A DNA stretch of 64,000 bases from Haematobia irritans (lineage: Eukaryota; Arthropoda; Insecta; Diptera; Muscidae): contig NC_134400.1 in assembly GCF_050003625.1 (NCBI RefSeq), positions 47,481,096 through 47,545,095 on the forward strand, in the 5' to 3' direction. Positions within the stretch are counted from its first letter, which is position 1. Every line of letters starts with the position of its first letter. Made by a program: the position numbers and the translations under genes. Shown one piece after another: positions 10,596-21,069 of this stretch. Under the pieces are notes generated by a model that worked only from the letters and a program-made list of their open reading frames with translations, was not told the DNA's origin and ran no database searches.

Positions 10596-11660
10596 ACAGG
10601 TTGGCTGATAAGTCCCCGGTCTGACACATACATGGCGTCGCTAGTATTAAACACATATTATTTTTATATAGTACCAACCTTCAAATGATTTGTGTTAAAA
10701 TTTGACGTCTGTAAGTCAATTAGTTTGTGAGATAGAGCGTCTTTTGTGAAGCAACTTTTGTTATTGTGAAAGAAAAAAATGGAAAAAAGGAATTTCGTGT
10801 TTTGATAAAATACTGTTTATGGAGATAGCAGAGGCCTTAAAGATATCAAAGGAACGTGTTGGTCATATCATTCGTCAATATTTGAATATGCGGAAGCTCT
10901 GTGCAAAATGGGTGCCGCGCGAGCTCACATTTGACAAAAACAACAACGTGTTGATGATTCTGAGCGGTGTTTGCAGCTGTTAACTCGTAATACACCCGAG
11001 TTTTTCCGTCGATATGTAACAATGGATGAAACATGGCTCCATCACTACACTCCTGAGTCCAATCGACAGTCGGCTGAGTGGACAGCGACCGGTGAACCGT
11101 CTCCGATGCGTGGAAAGACTCAAAAGTCCGCGGGCAAAGTAATGGCCTCTGTTTTTTGGGATGCGCATGGAATAATTTTTATCGATTATCTTGAGAAGGG
11201 AAAACTCATCAACAGTGACTATTATATGGCGTTATTTGAGCGTTTGAAGGTCGAAATCGCGACAAAACGGCCCCATATGAAGAAGAAAAAAGTGTTGTTT
11301 CACCAAGACAACGCACCGTGCCACAAGTCATTGAGAACGATGGCAAAAATTCATGAATTGGGCTTCGAATTGCTTCCCCACCCACCGTATTCTCCAGATC
11401 TGGCACCCAGCGACTTTTTCTTGTTCTCAGACCTCAAAAGGGTGCTCGCAGGGAAAAAATTTGGCTGCAATGATCGCCGAAACTGAGGCCTATTTTGAGG
11501 CAAAACCGAAGGAGTACTACCAAAATGGTATCAAAAAATTTGAAGGTCGTTATAATCGTTGTATCGCTCTTGAAGAGAACTATGTTGAATAATAAAAACG
11601 AATTCTGACAAAAAAAATGTGTTTTTCTTTGTTAGACCGGGGACTTATCAGCCAACCTGT
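10596..11660 (+). mobile_element. Himar1-like mariner copy 2, internally deleted
   Basis: Both terminal repeats (ACAGGTTGGCTGATAAGTCC and reverse) are present with TA on each side. At 1065 bp it is about 220 bp shorter than the usual element, owing to an internal deletion in the N-terminal coding part. It has no nested insertion. Confidence 0.92.
10779..11592 (+). pseudogene. mariner transposase, Himar1-like, dead copy 2
   Basis: The start codon is followed by the same one-A loss as in copy 1. A deletion then joins about codon 15 directly to the MEIAEALKISKERVGHII part of the second helix-turn-helix. A missing C near 10936 shifts frame again. The longest remaining frame, 10971-11486, holds MDETWLHHY, HQDNAPCHKS and YSPDLAPSDFFLF, so the DDD catalytic core is intact. 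A 7 bp deletion near 11473 shifts the last 40 codons. Not functional as a full transposase. Confidence 0.92.
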
Positions 11661-11672
11661 TATGATCTTGAT

Positions 11673-11966
11673 CACGATTGCCACAGTTGGTAGAATTCTG
11701 ACAAAAAAGGTAGATTTTTTACTGTTGGTAGATTGGTAGGATTTTTGCTGTTTTAGCAGATTTTGCAAAAAAAATCCGCTCCAACCAAAAGGTACTTCTC
11801 TAATTTTTCATATAAATAACATTTTGACAAAATTGTCTATAGAAATAAAATTTTTACAAAATTTTTGGTACAAATTTTTGACAAAATTTTGAATGAAATA
11901 AAATTTTGGTAAAATTCCTATAGAAAAGAATACTTTCTATAGAAATGTTGACAAATGGCAATCGTG
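11673..11966. mobile_element. hAT-like MITE with internal TATAGAAAT tandem (short copy)
   Basis: Terminal repeats CACGATTGCCA and TGGCAATCGTG are flanked by ATCTTGAT and ACCATGAT, an 8 bp duplication with two mismatches. Subterminal words GGTAGATT and TTGGTAGA recur near the left end. The interior holds copies of a roughly 29 bp unit built on CTATAGAAATAAAATTTT. The longer relative is at 47441-48728. Confidence 0.65.
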
Positions 11967-12039
11967 ACCATGATACTAGCGTATACAAAATTTAATTGAA
12001 CGAAATTAAATGGTAACAACACCAGAATTGATCCGAAAG

Positions 12040-12770
12040 CACCAGATTTGATTAAAATCCACGCCGCAGTGGTAGAAACACTTGCTCGTGAGCTGAACAT
12101 ATTGCGAGAACGGATGCAATTCATTTTGAAAAATGGCTTTGGACTAAAGCCAATGAAGTTCCATTAAGTGCAAGAGCTTTCCGATACCAAACTAAAAATT
12201 TGCACGAAAGTGGCCAGTTACCGATTTTGGTTTTATTCGATGAGAAGTTATACCAAATTGATCAGTTTTTGAACAAAGAAATTGATCGCGTTTACTTCAC
12301 ATGGAGGTCAGCTGAAAATCTTCGATTGGCAACCAGACCTCAAGCGCTGCCCATAGTAATGGCGTGGGTCGCCGCAACGGTTGATGGTCGCTTCCCGCTC
12401 GTGTTCATCCCCACGGTCGATCAAATAAATAACGACTATTATCAGGAAAATGTCCTAAAGGCAGTATTAAAGCTCTGGGCAGACAAATATTTCATGGTCA
12501 TGGACATTCCAACAGGGCTGAATGCACGTCAAGCAAAAATGGTTTAAAAAGAAGGTTGCTTCTTTCATTTCGAACGCACAATGGTCAGCAAAATCTCCGG
12601 ATCTCAATATGTTGGACTTTGCTCCTGGAGCATTTTGGAGAGTAAGGTTGGCACCAAAAATACCAAAGTGTGAATCGTCTCAAAACGGAGCTTTATTGCG
12701 TGTGATAGATAGTTTTGTCGGCCGTTTGAAGGTCATAATTCGAGCCAAAGCTAGCCAATTCGAATAAACT
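12040..12770 (+). pseudogene. Tc1/mariner-superfamily transposase relic
   Basis: The decayed frame contains VLFDEKLYQIDQFLNKE (first catalytic Asp region), then DGRFPLVFIP and NNDYYQENVL. The second catalytic stretch should read WTFQQDSA but here is WTFQQG followed by a stop, near 12505. A further shifted frame has SPDLNMLDF and DSFVGRLKVIIRAKASQFE at the end. It belongs to a Tc1/mariner branch different from Himar. Pieces of the same family lie at 23355-23446, 28960-29690 and 47264-47342. Terminal repeats were not found. Confidence 0.75.
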
Positions 12771-12970
12771 AAAGTGATTCCAAATTCACTGCAAAACAGC
12801 TATCATAGTCCTTTGAAAACGTGTTAACGACAACTTAAACCTCCACATTCAGACTCGACTTCAAGAAGAAATTATGCTATGTGTAAAGTAAAAACGTCTT
12901 TAAAATAAAATGTTGAAAATGTTTTAAATTTGGTTTGCTTTGTAGTAAAGATACAAAGTAAAAAAATTTC
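12771..12970 (+). repeat. dispersed repeat (CAGACTCGACTT family)
   Basis: Text such as AACGTGTTAACGACAACTTAAA, CAGACTCGACTTCAAG and TCTTTAAAATAAAATGTTGAAAA recurs at 27300-27480 (reverse), 45534-45640, 46730-46870 (reverse) and 59372-59500. The fullest copies, 46130-46940 and 59372-59775, end in CACTGAAAAAA, so this is probably the distal half of a non-autonomous CACxG element. Confidence 0.5.
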
Positions 12971-13364
12971 TCATTTCATTACTTCCCAGTAAAAAAAAGC
13001 GTCGCCAAAAAAGTAGTGAAAATGTACTTTTTAGATCCGGAAGTACAAACTTGGCGCAGAAGCGATGAATTTATCATGGGCTTGTCATAGGACGGATGTT
13101 CACCATTTCAACAGCCGTTGCACTGAATTTTCATCATTCCTTAAGATGTGAAATAAATAATTTTTATATTTTTGTATGATTTTTATTGCTTGTCTGAAAC
13201 GTTGGCCTCAAATATTTTGAAAAATTTACAATTTTTCTAGAATGTATATAATATTTTTGTTGACAAATTTTTAATAATTTGTTTCATTTTATTAACTCTT
13301 ACTCCGTTTTTAACCTATTTGAAACAAAAACTTACCCATAAAAAATTAAAAAATCGAGTTATAA
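12971..13364. other. unassigned spacer
   Basis: The stretch contains no open frame or repeat that I recognise apart from AT-rich runs. GGAAGTACAAACTTGGCGCAG near 13038 lies in a locally GC-richer patch of unknown nature. Confidence 0.35.
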
Positions 13365-14533
13365 ACAAGTATATACGGCTGTAAGTTCGGCCAGGCCGAA
13401 GCTTATGTACCCTCCATCATGGATTGCGTAGAAACTTCTTCTAAACACTGCCATCCACAATCGAATTACTTAAGTTGCGGTAACGCTTGCCGATAGCAAG
13501 GCATCTTAAAACCTCCTAACACCATCTTCTAAATTGTATGACAAAATTTTCTATAGAAAGAAAATTTTGACAAAAATTTCTACAGAAATAAAATTTTAAC
13601 AAAATTTTCTATAGAAATAAACTTTTGACAAAATTTTCTATAGAAATAAAATCTTGGTAGATTATGAACCGAATAAAATTTGAACAAAATTTTCTATAGA
13701 AATAAAATTTTGACAAAATTTTCTATAGAAATAAAATTTTGACAATGATGAAAATTTTATTATGAACCGAATAATATTTTAACAAAATTTTCTCTAGAAA
13801 TAAAATTTTGACAAAATTTTCTATAGAAATAAAATTTTGACAAAATTTTCTATAGAAAAAAATTTTGGTAGATTATTTTTGGCTCTAGTGGCAACCATGA
13901 TCATGGACCGATATGGACCAATTTTTGTGTGATTGGACCAATTTTGGTATGGTTGTTAGCGACCATATACTAACACCACGTTCCTAATTTGAACCGGATC
14001 GGATGAATTTTGCTCCTCCAAGAGGCTCCGGAGGTCAAATCTGGAGAACGCTTTATATGGGGGCTATATATAATTATGGACCGATATGGACCAATTCTGG
14101 CACGGTTGTTAAAGATCATATACTAACCATGTTCCAAATTACAACCGGCTTGGAAGAAATTTGCTTCTCTTGGAGACTTCGCAAGCCAAATCTGGGGATC
14201 GGTTTATATGGGGGTTATATATAATTATGGACCGATGTGGACCAATTTTTGCATGATTGTTAGAGACCATATACCAACACCATGTACCAAATTTCAGCCG
14301 GATCGGATGAAATATGCTTCTCTTAGAGGCTCCACAAGCCGATCGTTCGGAAGTTAGCGTGATTTCAACAGACGGACGGACGGACGGACGGACGGACGGA
14401 CATGCTTAGATCGACTCAGAATTTCACCACGACCCAGAATATATATACTTTATGGGGTCTTAGAGCAATATTTCGATGTGTTACAAACGGAATGACAAAG
14501 TTAATATACCCCCATCCTATGATGGAGGGTATA
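13365..14533 (-). repeat. DINE-A copy split by a hAT-like fragment, with changed ends
   Basis: The 3' end is on the left (ACAAGTATATAC, TTCGGCCAGGCCGAA), with GTACCCTCCATCATGG at 13408-13423. The 5' end on the right is the reverse of TATACCCTCCATCATAGG. Both ends carry the same CACC to CATC change relative to other A copies. The GACGGACGGACG run at 14370-14400 belongs to the 5' region. The interior is broken by the 13540-13899 segment. Confidence 0.85.
13540..13899. mobile_element. hAT-like TATAGAAAT element, truncated, inside DINE-A
   Basis: About ten units of the AAATTTTCTATAGAAATAAA type are followed by GGTAGATTATTTTTGG and the terminus CTAGTGGCAACCATG, which is the reverse of the left end at 47441. 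The left end is missing. Confidence 0.6.
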
Positions 14534-14536
14534 AAA

Positions 14537-14802
14537 AGTACATGGGAGCTATATCTAAATCTCAACCGATTTCAACCAAATTTGGCACGCATAGCTACAA
14601 TGCTAATTCTACTCCCTGTGCAAAGTTTCAACTAAATCGGAGTTAAAAATTGGCCTCTGTGGTCATATGAGTGTAAATCGGGCGAAAGCTATATATGGGA
14701 GATATATCTAAATCTGAACCGATTTCTTAGAGCAATATTTCGATGTGTTACAAACGGAATGACAAAGTTAATATACCCCCCATTCTATGGTGGAGTGTAT
14801 AA
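14537..14802 (-). repeat. DINE fragment with C-type repeat and A-type 5' end
   Basis: One and a half C-type units (GGGAGCTATATCTAAATC, CTACTCCCTGTGCAAA) pass directly into the A-type 5' terminal text reversed (TTAGAGCAATATTTCGATG ... GGTGGAGTGTATA). Most of the 5' region is deleted. It abuts the previous DINE. Confidence 0.7.
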
Positions 14803-15552
14803 AAATATTAAAATAATTGAGTTGCCGTGAAGTGAACTTAATTAAATAGTATCAGATTGTGTCTTCAATCTGCGGACCGACGGGAAAAGTTAAGTTATTT
14901 TCCAAAATGAAAGGCGATAAGAAAGTCTACCTATCAATTCAATTATCTGTATTCAAGATAGTAATATTAAATATTTGTATCACTGTAATAGTATATTGAC
15001 TCATTCACATCTATACACCCAAATCCACTCATCCATTCATAAAGTTGGTGTGATAAGGGTCCAAAAGAGTTGTTGCAAAACAAACAAAAAAACATAATTG
15101 GATATTCACAAAATGAATGAATTCATTAGAGTGTGAGGTGGGGCAACTTCATCTTTGAAACCAAGAACAATAGGAAATCAGCACAAATTAATGTTTCTGG
15201 GGTTTTCTTGTCATGGTGAAAGAACAAAAAATGTTCCGTTAATATTTCATAACCAATAATTTGTCACAATTTTAGTCGGTTATACTATGCCAAAGGCGTT
15301 AGCTTGGTCTTGTTATAGTTATTAGCCTCACATTGCAAATTGATGACTACATCTTCTTTGCCTTTTCAATATTGAGTTGCTTTAGATTCCACCTTACCAA
15401 ACATAGTTAACCCAGAACTTGTCCAAAATCTTAGTAGGGCCTGTCTGTCGGTTTGTTGTGTTTTTTTCTGGTGATTTTTACATCTCTATGCCGTTATACC
15501 TTAATTCCATAGTATACTAAGTCAACTTAGCATATTTATGAGAGGCTGTGTG
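14803..15552. other. unassigned spacer
   Basis: About 750 bp without an open reading frame above background and without a repeat I recognise. It could be ancestral unique sequence. Confidence 0.4.
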
Positions 15553-16523
15553 CACGGTTGAAAAAGACTGTTTTTCATATGTTTGGCTATAAACATTATA
15601 TGTTTGGAACACACATTTTTAAACACAATATTTTTAAGTGCAAGCATATAATGTTCATAAACTAGCATAACATGTTTGGGACATATATGTTAATATGTTA
15701 GAACATATTATGTTTGGGACATAAAATGTTTGTAAATATAATATGTTTGAATGCAAACATATATTAATTTAGAAATAGCCTATAAACATATATGTGTTTA
15801 GTAGCTTGGAGCGCTATTTAACAGGGAGCGATATTGAATTAAGTTGGTGGTTGTTGCTTGTTATTACAAAATTAACATTTTATTTTTCCTTGGGCAATTG
15901 ATCAGCTACTTCTTTGATCCTTACAAACTGTGTGGTCCGCTGTTCGAATCCCCGTCCGGCAAAAGGTAAAATTAAAATAAAAAAAATCATAAAATTGAAT
16001 AATTTCTTCTACAATGTTTGTATTACAGAAAAAGGTGCTAAGAACTAAAAAATCTCGTGGAAGTGAGAAAGATGTCGGGGAATATACAATTGGGCAGAAA
16101 CAAAATTTTGAGCATTCAGGTCGAAAACCTATGTTGTTAGCACCTATATTACCTGTTTATTTTCATAATTCATTATGATTGTAAATATATAAATAAATAA
16201 ATAAAATTTTGAGCACAATATTGTTTGGGAGAATTTTTTTTAAGCATATAATATTTTTGGGTGCAAAATGCTTCCAAACATATTATATGGTCACATAATA
16301 ACATATTGTTTTTTGGAAGACAACATTATTGAATGCAAAAATACAAAATGTTTGGAACTTAGACTACCCAAACATATATTGTTTAGACCAATATGCTTTC
16401 AAACATATTATATATTGGTAGAGATCAAACATATAAATGTTTGGGCAATACCCAAAAATGTATATGCTTGAAGCAAAATATGTTTGGGAGTATATGTTAC
16501 AGAAGCGATTTTTTGTGAGGGTG
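15553..16523. mobile_element. CACxG-ended MITE rich in CATATNTGTTTGG, TG duplication
   Basis: The ends CACGGTTGAAAAAGACTG and TTTTTTGTGAGGGTG are flanked by TG on both sides. ACATATTATGTTTGG-like words are scattered through both halves. It contains a segment (15796-15925) also found inside the Harbinger MITE at 30313-30744, and a copy of the second SINE body with B box GTTCGAATCCC near 15943. The right half recurs reversed at 63496-64000. Confidence 0.6.
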
Positions 16524-16550
16524 TGGTTTTTGGAATATAACTGTAGACAC

Positions 16551-16897
16551 GGGAGCCACCGTGGTGCAATGGTTAGCATGCCCGCCTTGTATACACAAGG
16601 TTGTGGGTTCGATTCCTGCTTCGACCGAACACCAAAAAGTTTTTCAGCGGTGGATTATCCCACCTCAGTAATGCTGGTGACATTTCTGAGGGTTTCAAAG
16701 CTTCTCTAAGTGGTTTCACTGCAATGTGGAACGCCGTTCGAACTCGGCTATAAAAAGGAGGTCCCTTGTCATAGAGCTTAACATGGAATCGGGCAGCACT
16801 CAGTGATAACAGAGAAGTTCACCAATGTGGTATCACAATGGACTGAATAGTCTAAGTGAGCCTGATACATCGGGCTGCCACCTAACCTAACCTAACA
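16551..16897 (+). repeat. full-length tRNA-derived SINE-1 with target duplication
   Basis: The head has an A box (TGGTGCAATGGTTAGCATG) and B box (GGTTCGATTCC). The body follows (GGTGGATTATCCCACCTCAG, TATAAAAAGGAGGTCC). The 3' tail reads GGACTGAATAGTCTAAGTG then ATCGGGCTGCCAC and ends in CCTAA repeats. The duplication GTAGACAC lies at 16543-16550 and 16898-16905. The tail equals the 3' end of the LINE at 57336-58036, so the SINE is likely moved by that LINE. Its pol III promoter may still be usable. Confidence 0.9.
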
Positions 16898-17042
16898 GTA
16901 GACACCGACTACTTCTTTTAGCGCACTGTTTTCTATGAGTGCATATAATCGGAAAGAAATACTCTGATCATCTGCATATATCCCAAAAAACTGTCATCAA
17001 AATAAAGTGAATTCTCTAAAATTTATATCTTATTATGTCTTA

Positions 17043-17181
17043 CAGCCTGTTTCTGTATGTCGAACGAGCTCTATCGATCGACTGAAATGGAGACAAACAG
17101 CTGAATTTATAACCAAAAATCAGCTGTTTCTGTGCATTTCAGTCGATCGATAGAGCTCGTTCGACATACAGAAACAGGCTG
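17043..17181. mobile_element. PIF/Harbinger-type foldback MITE, 139 bp
   Basis: The two arms, CAGCCTGTTTCTGTATGTCG inward and the reverse on the right, are inverted copies for about 46 bp and extend with mismatches to CAGCTG. The flanks are TTA on both sides, the target duplication of PIF/Harbinger elements. The near-perfect arms indicate a young insertion. The transcript would fold into a long hairpin. Confidence 0.85.
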
Positions 17182-17288
17182 TTAAATAATTTATCAACGT
17201 TTGTGTCCTAAGTCTTTTGTTATTGTTCATTCAATACCTATTTCAGAATTGAAATACTCGCATAAGAACCTACCAAAATTGGCAAAAA

Positions 17289-18687
17289 ACAAGTATATAC
17301 AGCAATAAGTTCGGCCGGGCCGAATCTTAAATACCCACCACCATAAACCAAATATTGGGGTTTCCTTTGAAATTTCAGGAGGGCTTGAGGACTTGAGGAC
17401 ACTTCCCGAAGATAAATTTAAAGATTTCACCTATAAGGACTATATCAGATTCTGGATTTATAAGAACCATTTTTGTTTGAGTTTTAGAGGAATCATTAAC
17501 ATCTCTTGTAATTGTGCAAGAAAATTATAAAATAACGTCTTGATTTGAAATCTTAAATCTGTAGAAGTAAAATCTGGAAATTTTACATTAAGTTTCAAGC
17601 AATTTTCATGATCAATGCGCCTTCTACACCCTCAAGAAGTGAAGTCGGTCTATGTGGACCGATAAAAACTTAATCCGATAAACGTTTTTGTGAGCCTAAC
17701 ATACCAGAATATTTACAATTTCAGGCAAATCAGATAAAAACTACGGTTTCTAGAAACCCAAGGAGTTAAATCGGGAGATCGTTCTTATGGGGGCTATTCT
17801 AAAATATGGACCGATACTCACCGTTTTCGGCACACCTCTTTATGACCCGAAAATACCTCTAGATTTCCAATTTCAGGGAAATAGGGTAAAAACTTCGGAT
17901 TCTAGAAGCCCAAGAAGTAAAATCTGGAAATCGGTCTATATGGGGGCTATACTAAAATATGGACCGATACTCACCATTTTCGGCACACCTCTTTATGGTC
18001 CCAAAATACCTCTAGATTTCCAATTTCAGACAAATTTGATAAAAACTACGGTTTCTATAAGCCCAAGACCTCAAATCGGGAGGTCGTTTTATATGGGGAC
18101 CATACCAAAACATGGACCGATACTCACAATTTTTGGCACACGTATTTGTGGTCCTACAATACCTCTAGATTTCCAATTTCAGGTAAATTGAATAAAAACT
18201 GCGGTTTCTATAAGCCGAAGAAGTAAAATCGGGAAATCGGTCTATATGGGGGCTATACTAAAATATGGACCGATACTCACCATTTTCGGCACACCTCTTT
18301 ATGGTCCCAAAATACCTCTAGATGTCAAATTTCAGGCAAATTGGATAAAAACTACGATTTCTATAAGCCAAAGACCACAAATCGGGAGGTCGGTTTATAT
18401 GGGGACTATATCAAAACCTGGACCGATATAGCCCATCTTCGAACTTGACCTGTCTGCAGACAAAAGACGAGTTTGTGCAAAATTTCAGCACGATTGCTTC
18501 ATTACTGAAGACTGTAGCGTGATTACAACAGACAGACAGACAGACGGACATCGTTATATCGTCTTAGAATTTCTCCTTGATCAAGAATATATATACTTTA
18601 TATTGTCGGAAATCGATATTTCGATGTGTTACAAACGGAATGACAAACTTATTATACCCCCGTCACCATTCTACGGTGGTGGGTATA
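17289..18687 (-). repeat. DINE-B copy with 153 bp tandem units
   Basis: The 3' end is left (ACAAGTATATACAGC, TTCGGCCGGGCCGAA). The 5' end is right (reverse of TATACCCACCACCGTAGAATGG). The central units (TATGGGGGCTATACTAAAA, CCTCTAGATTTCCAATTTC) repeat every 153 bp. They stay open on the plus strand as a 51-residue repeat (MGAILKYGPILT...), for example at 17787-18191. No promoter or start context suggests translation. Confidence 0.88.
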
Positions 18688-18901
18688 AAAAAAAGATGCA
18701 ACATAAGAAAACTCGTAAGTTCTATTCCTTTTGCAAAATGAAAATTTTACATTTAACATTCTGTTCATGTCGTATACCAATATATTTCATATACTTCAAA
18801 TTTGGTGATAGATTTGTGTCTGAAGCTATCTCTGAAAGTTTGCCCACCAACATTGTACTTAAGGGTGTAATGTCTAAGAATGCTCAAATTGCTCTCTGGA
18901 C

Positions 18902-19115
18902 CAGAACTTCCCAAACTAATTTGCTTCGCGCCCCCAACCTAAAACAAATTTTGTTTACCCAAACTTCTATTCTTTTCTCACTGTAGTTATAAATTAACAT
19001 TTCGAAATGTACGAATGGTATGCTCTCTTGTAGTATATTATTGATGTTTTGTTGAACTTAAAAATTAGAGTTGTATTAACAAATTTAATGATACAATGGA
19101 AATGTCTCATTCGAC
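18902..19115. mobile_element. hAT fragment related to the element at 35841
   Basis: CAGAACTTCCCAAAC followed by AATTTGCTTCGCGCCCC matches the left terminus of 35841-36847, and text up to ACAAATTTAATGATACAA (19078-19096) matches its interior. This copy lacks the nested MITE, so it is an empty site for 36246-36740. The right terminus is missing. Confidence 0.7.
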
Positions 19116-19125
19116 TGTTGCAGTA

Positions 19126-19879
19126 CACAGAAAAAAATATGCCTTGTTAAATATTGATAAAAATATTTATTAAGAAAATTATTCAAAATTTGATCAAGTT
19201 TTTGATTTGAATTTCTTTATAGATTTTGTATTTGGCGAAATGCGTGAGTATTTTATCAATAATATTTAATAATACTTTTTGATAAAAAAAAATTGAGATA
19301 TCAATAAACGAATAGACGAGGATCTTATTAATAAAATTTGTAAATATTTCTGATAAAAAATATGCTTCTTCTGATAAAGATATTTTTATGATTTTATCAA
19401 TTAGTTGGTCGATAAAGAAATCCCAATTGATAAAAATATCGTATATGTTTTATCAGTTTTATTTCAGATGCTATGTACATACATACTTCTGCATATTAAT
19501 TTGTAGCATTCAGAGAGAAAACAGAAAAAATGCATTGATGTTCTCACTTTTCGTATAAGAATGTGCAAAATAATGTAGAAAATATTAGTTTTTGGAAGCT
19601 TTGCGAAATATTCTGTTATCAACAATTGATTTCACTTTTTAATCATTCATATCGTAACATTTAAACAGTGAACATGCGTCTTTTATTTAGCGAAATAGAA
19701 GAAGTAAGTGTTCATTTTATGTTGTAGTTTTGCCAAAATTCAAATTTTCCATAAAACACTTACAACTCTGGACGTTGAATCTTTAAAAAAGTTTATCGTA
19801 GGAAAATTGAATGATATTTCATTTGGATTTTCGTATTTTTTTATCAAATAAAAAAATAAAATTATTTTTTCGTTCTGTG
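19126..19879. mobile_element. CACxG-ended MITE rich in TGATAAA, TA duplication
   Basis: The termini CACAGAAAAAAATATG and ATTTTTTCGTTCTGTG are flanked by TA. The interior is rich in TGATAAAA and its complement TTTTATCA. No coding capacity. It lies against the preceding hAT fragment. Confidence 0.6.
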
Positions 19880-20473
19880 TAGATGTCTGTTTTGTCTTAT
19901 GTAACGACACAGTAGCTCCCCAGGGAGAGAGGCAGTACCAACTGCTTACAAAACAACCGAATCAGCGCTGATTTTGGTGGGCGATATCCCGATTTAGAGC
20001 AGCTTCTACATAGCGCTATTATAATTGCTCATTTTAATAGAAATATTGCTCAGAAGTGATATAAAATCTTGAATATAGCATTGTTGGCGTGAAAGAAAAC
20101 AGAACTACCTTTCATGCAACTATGCCACATGAATTGGTTGCAATAACGTAAACGAATGATCATAAACTAGTTTGATTACTCGTTTACGTTATTGCCACCG
20201 ATTCATGCAGTGTGCACTGCCTACTTTATTGTATACCAAAACGCGCAACTAAACTCTTACTGCTGAAGTATTTTTTGATGGGTCTTAAACAGCATTAAAC
20301 ACTGCTTTGAAGTTTGACCCATATGGCCTTCAAATTGCCCACTGTTTCAAGCCAAACCAAAGATCCAAAGATTTTGACCTCCACCTATGAATTTTGGTAT
20401 TGATTCCGAGCCAGCATATTTGGCTCCTTTAAAATAAGGAAATTTTTTAGGGTGCTATCTATCTTTAAATGTA
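19880..20473. other. spacer containing an 80 bp hairpin
   Basis: This appears to be unique sequence apart from the palindrome at 20128-20207. No open frame has a recognisable motif. Confidence 0.4.
20128..20207. repeat. 80 bp imperfect hairpin
   Basis: CATGAATTGGTTGCAATAAC and the following CGTAAACGA pair with TCGTTTACGTTATTGC and the following CACCGATTCATG across a short loop. The stem is about 35 bp with four mismatches. The length and mismatches fit either a pre-miRNA-like fold or an old foldback element. Expression cannot be judged. Confidence 0.55.
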
Positions 20474-20991
20474 CACTGAAAAAACAGTGAACCCACCATG
20501 AAGAAAATGTTTTGCTAATTTTAGAAAATTTAGATTATTTTTAGAAAATTTTAACCAAACAGTATAACAAACGCCGACATCACGCCAATATCACAAAAAT
20601 AAGTAAATATTTTTCGACAAATTCAAGAAAATTTATTAGACATAATTAATTTGTTTCACTTGTTAAAGAAAATTTTGTAGTTTGAAGGAAAAACTTGAAG
20701 TTCAAAAATGCTGGAATGTCTTTAGTGCCATACGAAGTTCAAGATTGTCGCATTTGTTTACTACAATTTACAAATTTAAAGAAATAATGAACTATTTTGT
20801 GAGAAGTACGAAATTTGTAAATCTGTATGCTTCATTTGTGTATAATTTTTCCCCGTTTTTTAGTTCATTTAACTAAGGTACACAAAAAATTATTAGAGTA
20901 AAAGAAATTTTCTCCAAACATAATAATTCCATTAACTGAAATAAAGTTAAATTGGCTTTAGTGAAATATACGGTTCACTTTCACTTGAGTG
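20474..20991. mobile_element. CACTG-ended MITE, about 518 bp, TA duplication
   Basis: The ends CACTGAAAAAACAGTGAAC and GTTCACTTTCACTTGAGTG are flanked by TA. Shared interior words include AAATATTTTTCGACAAATTC and GAACTATTTTGTGAGAAG. The same family lies at 25758-26249 (reverse) and 44272-44774. No transposase. Confidence 0.7.
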
Positions 20992-21069
20992 TAGGTTCTA
21001 TAAAATTAAAATTAGGATACAGATCTCATTTATTGAATTTTTATTCACTTGTTGTAATGTATTACATAA

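Noticed and set aside
12200..12767. functional Tc1/mariner transposase
   Set aside because: Stops and shifts destroy the second catalytic motif (WTFQQG then stop) and no terminal repeats were found.
14370..14402. GACG microsatellite as a CRISPR or separate satellite
   Set aside because: The GACGGACGG run is part of the conserved DINE 5' region in every copy.
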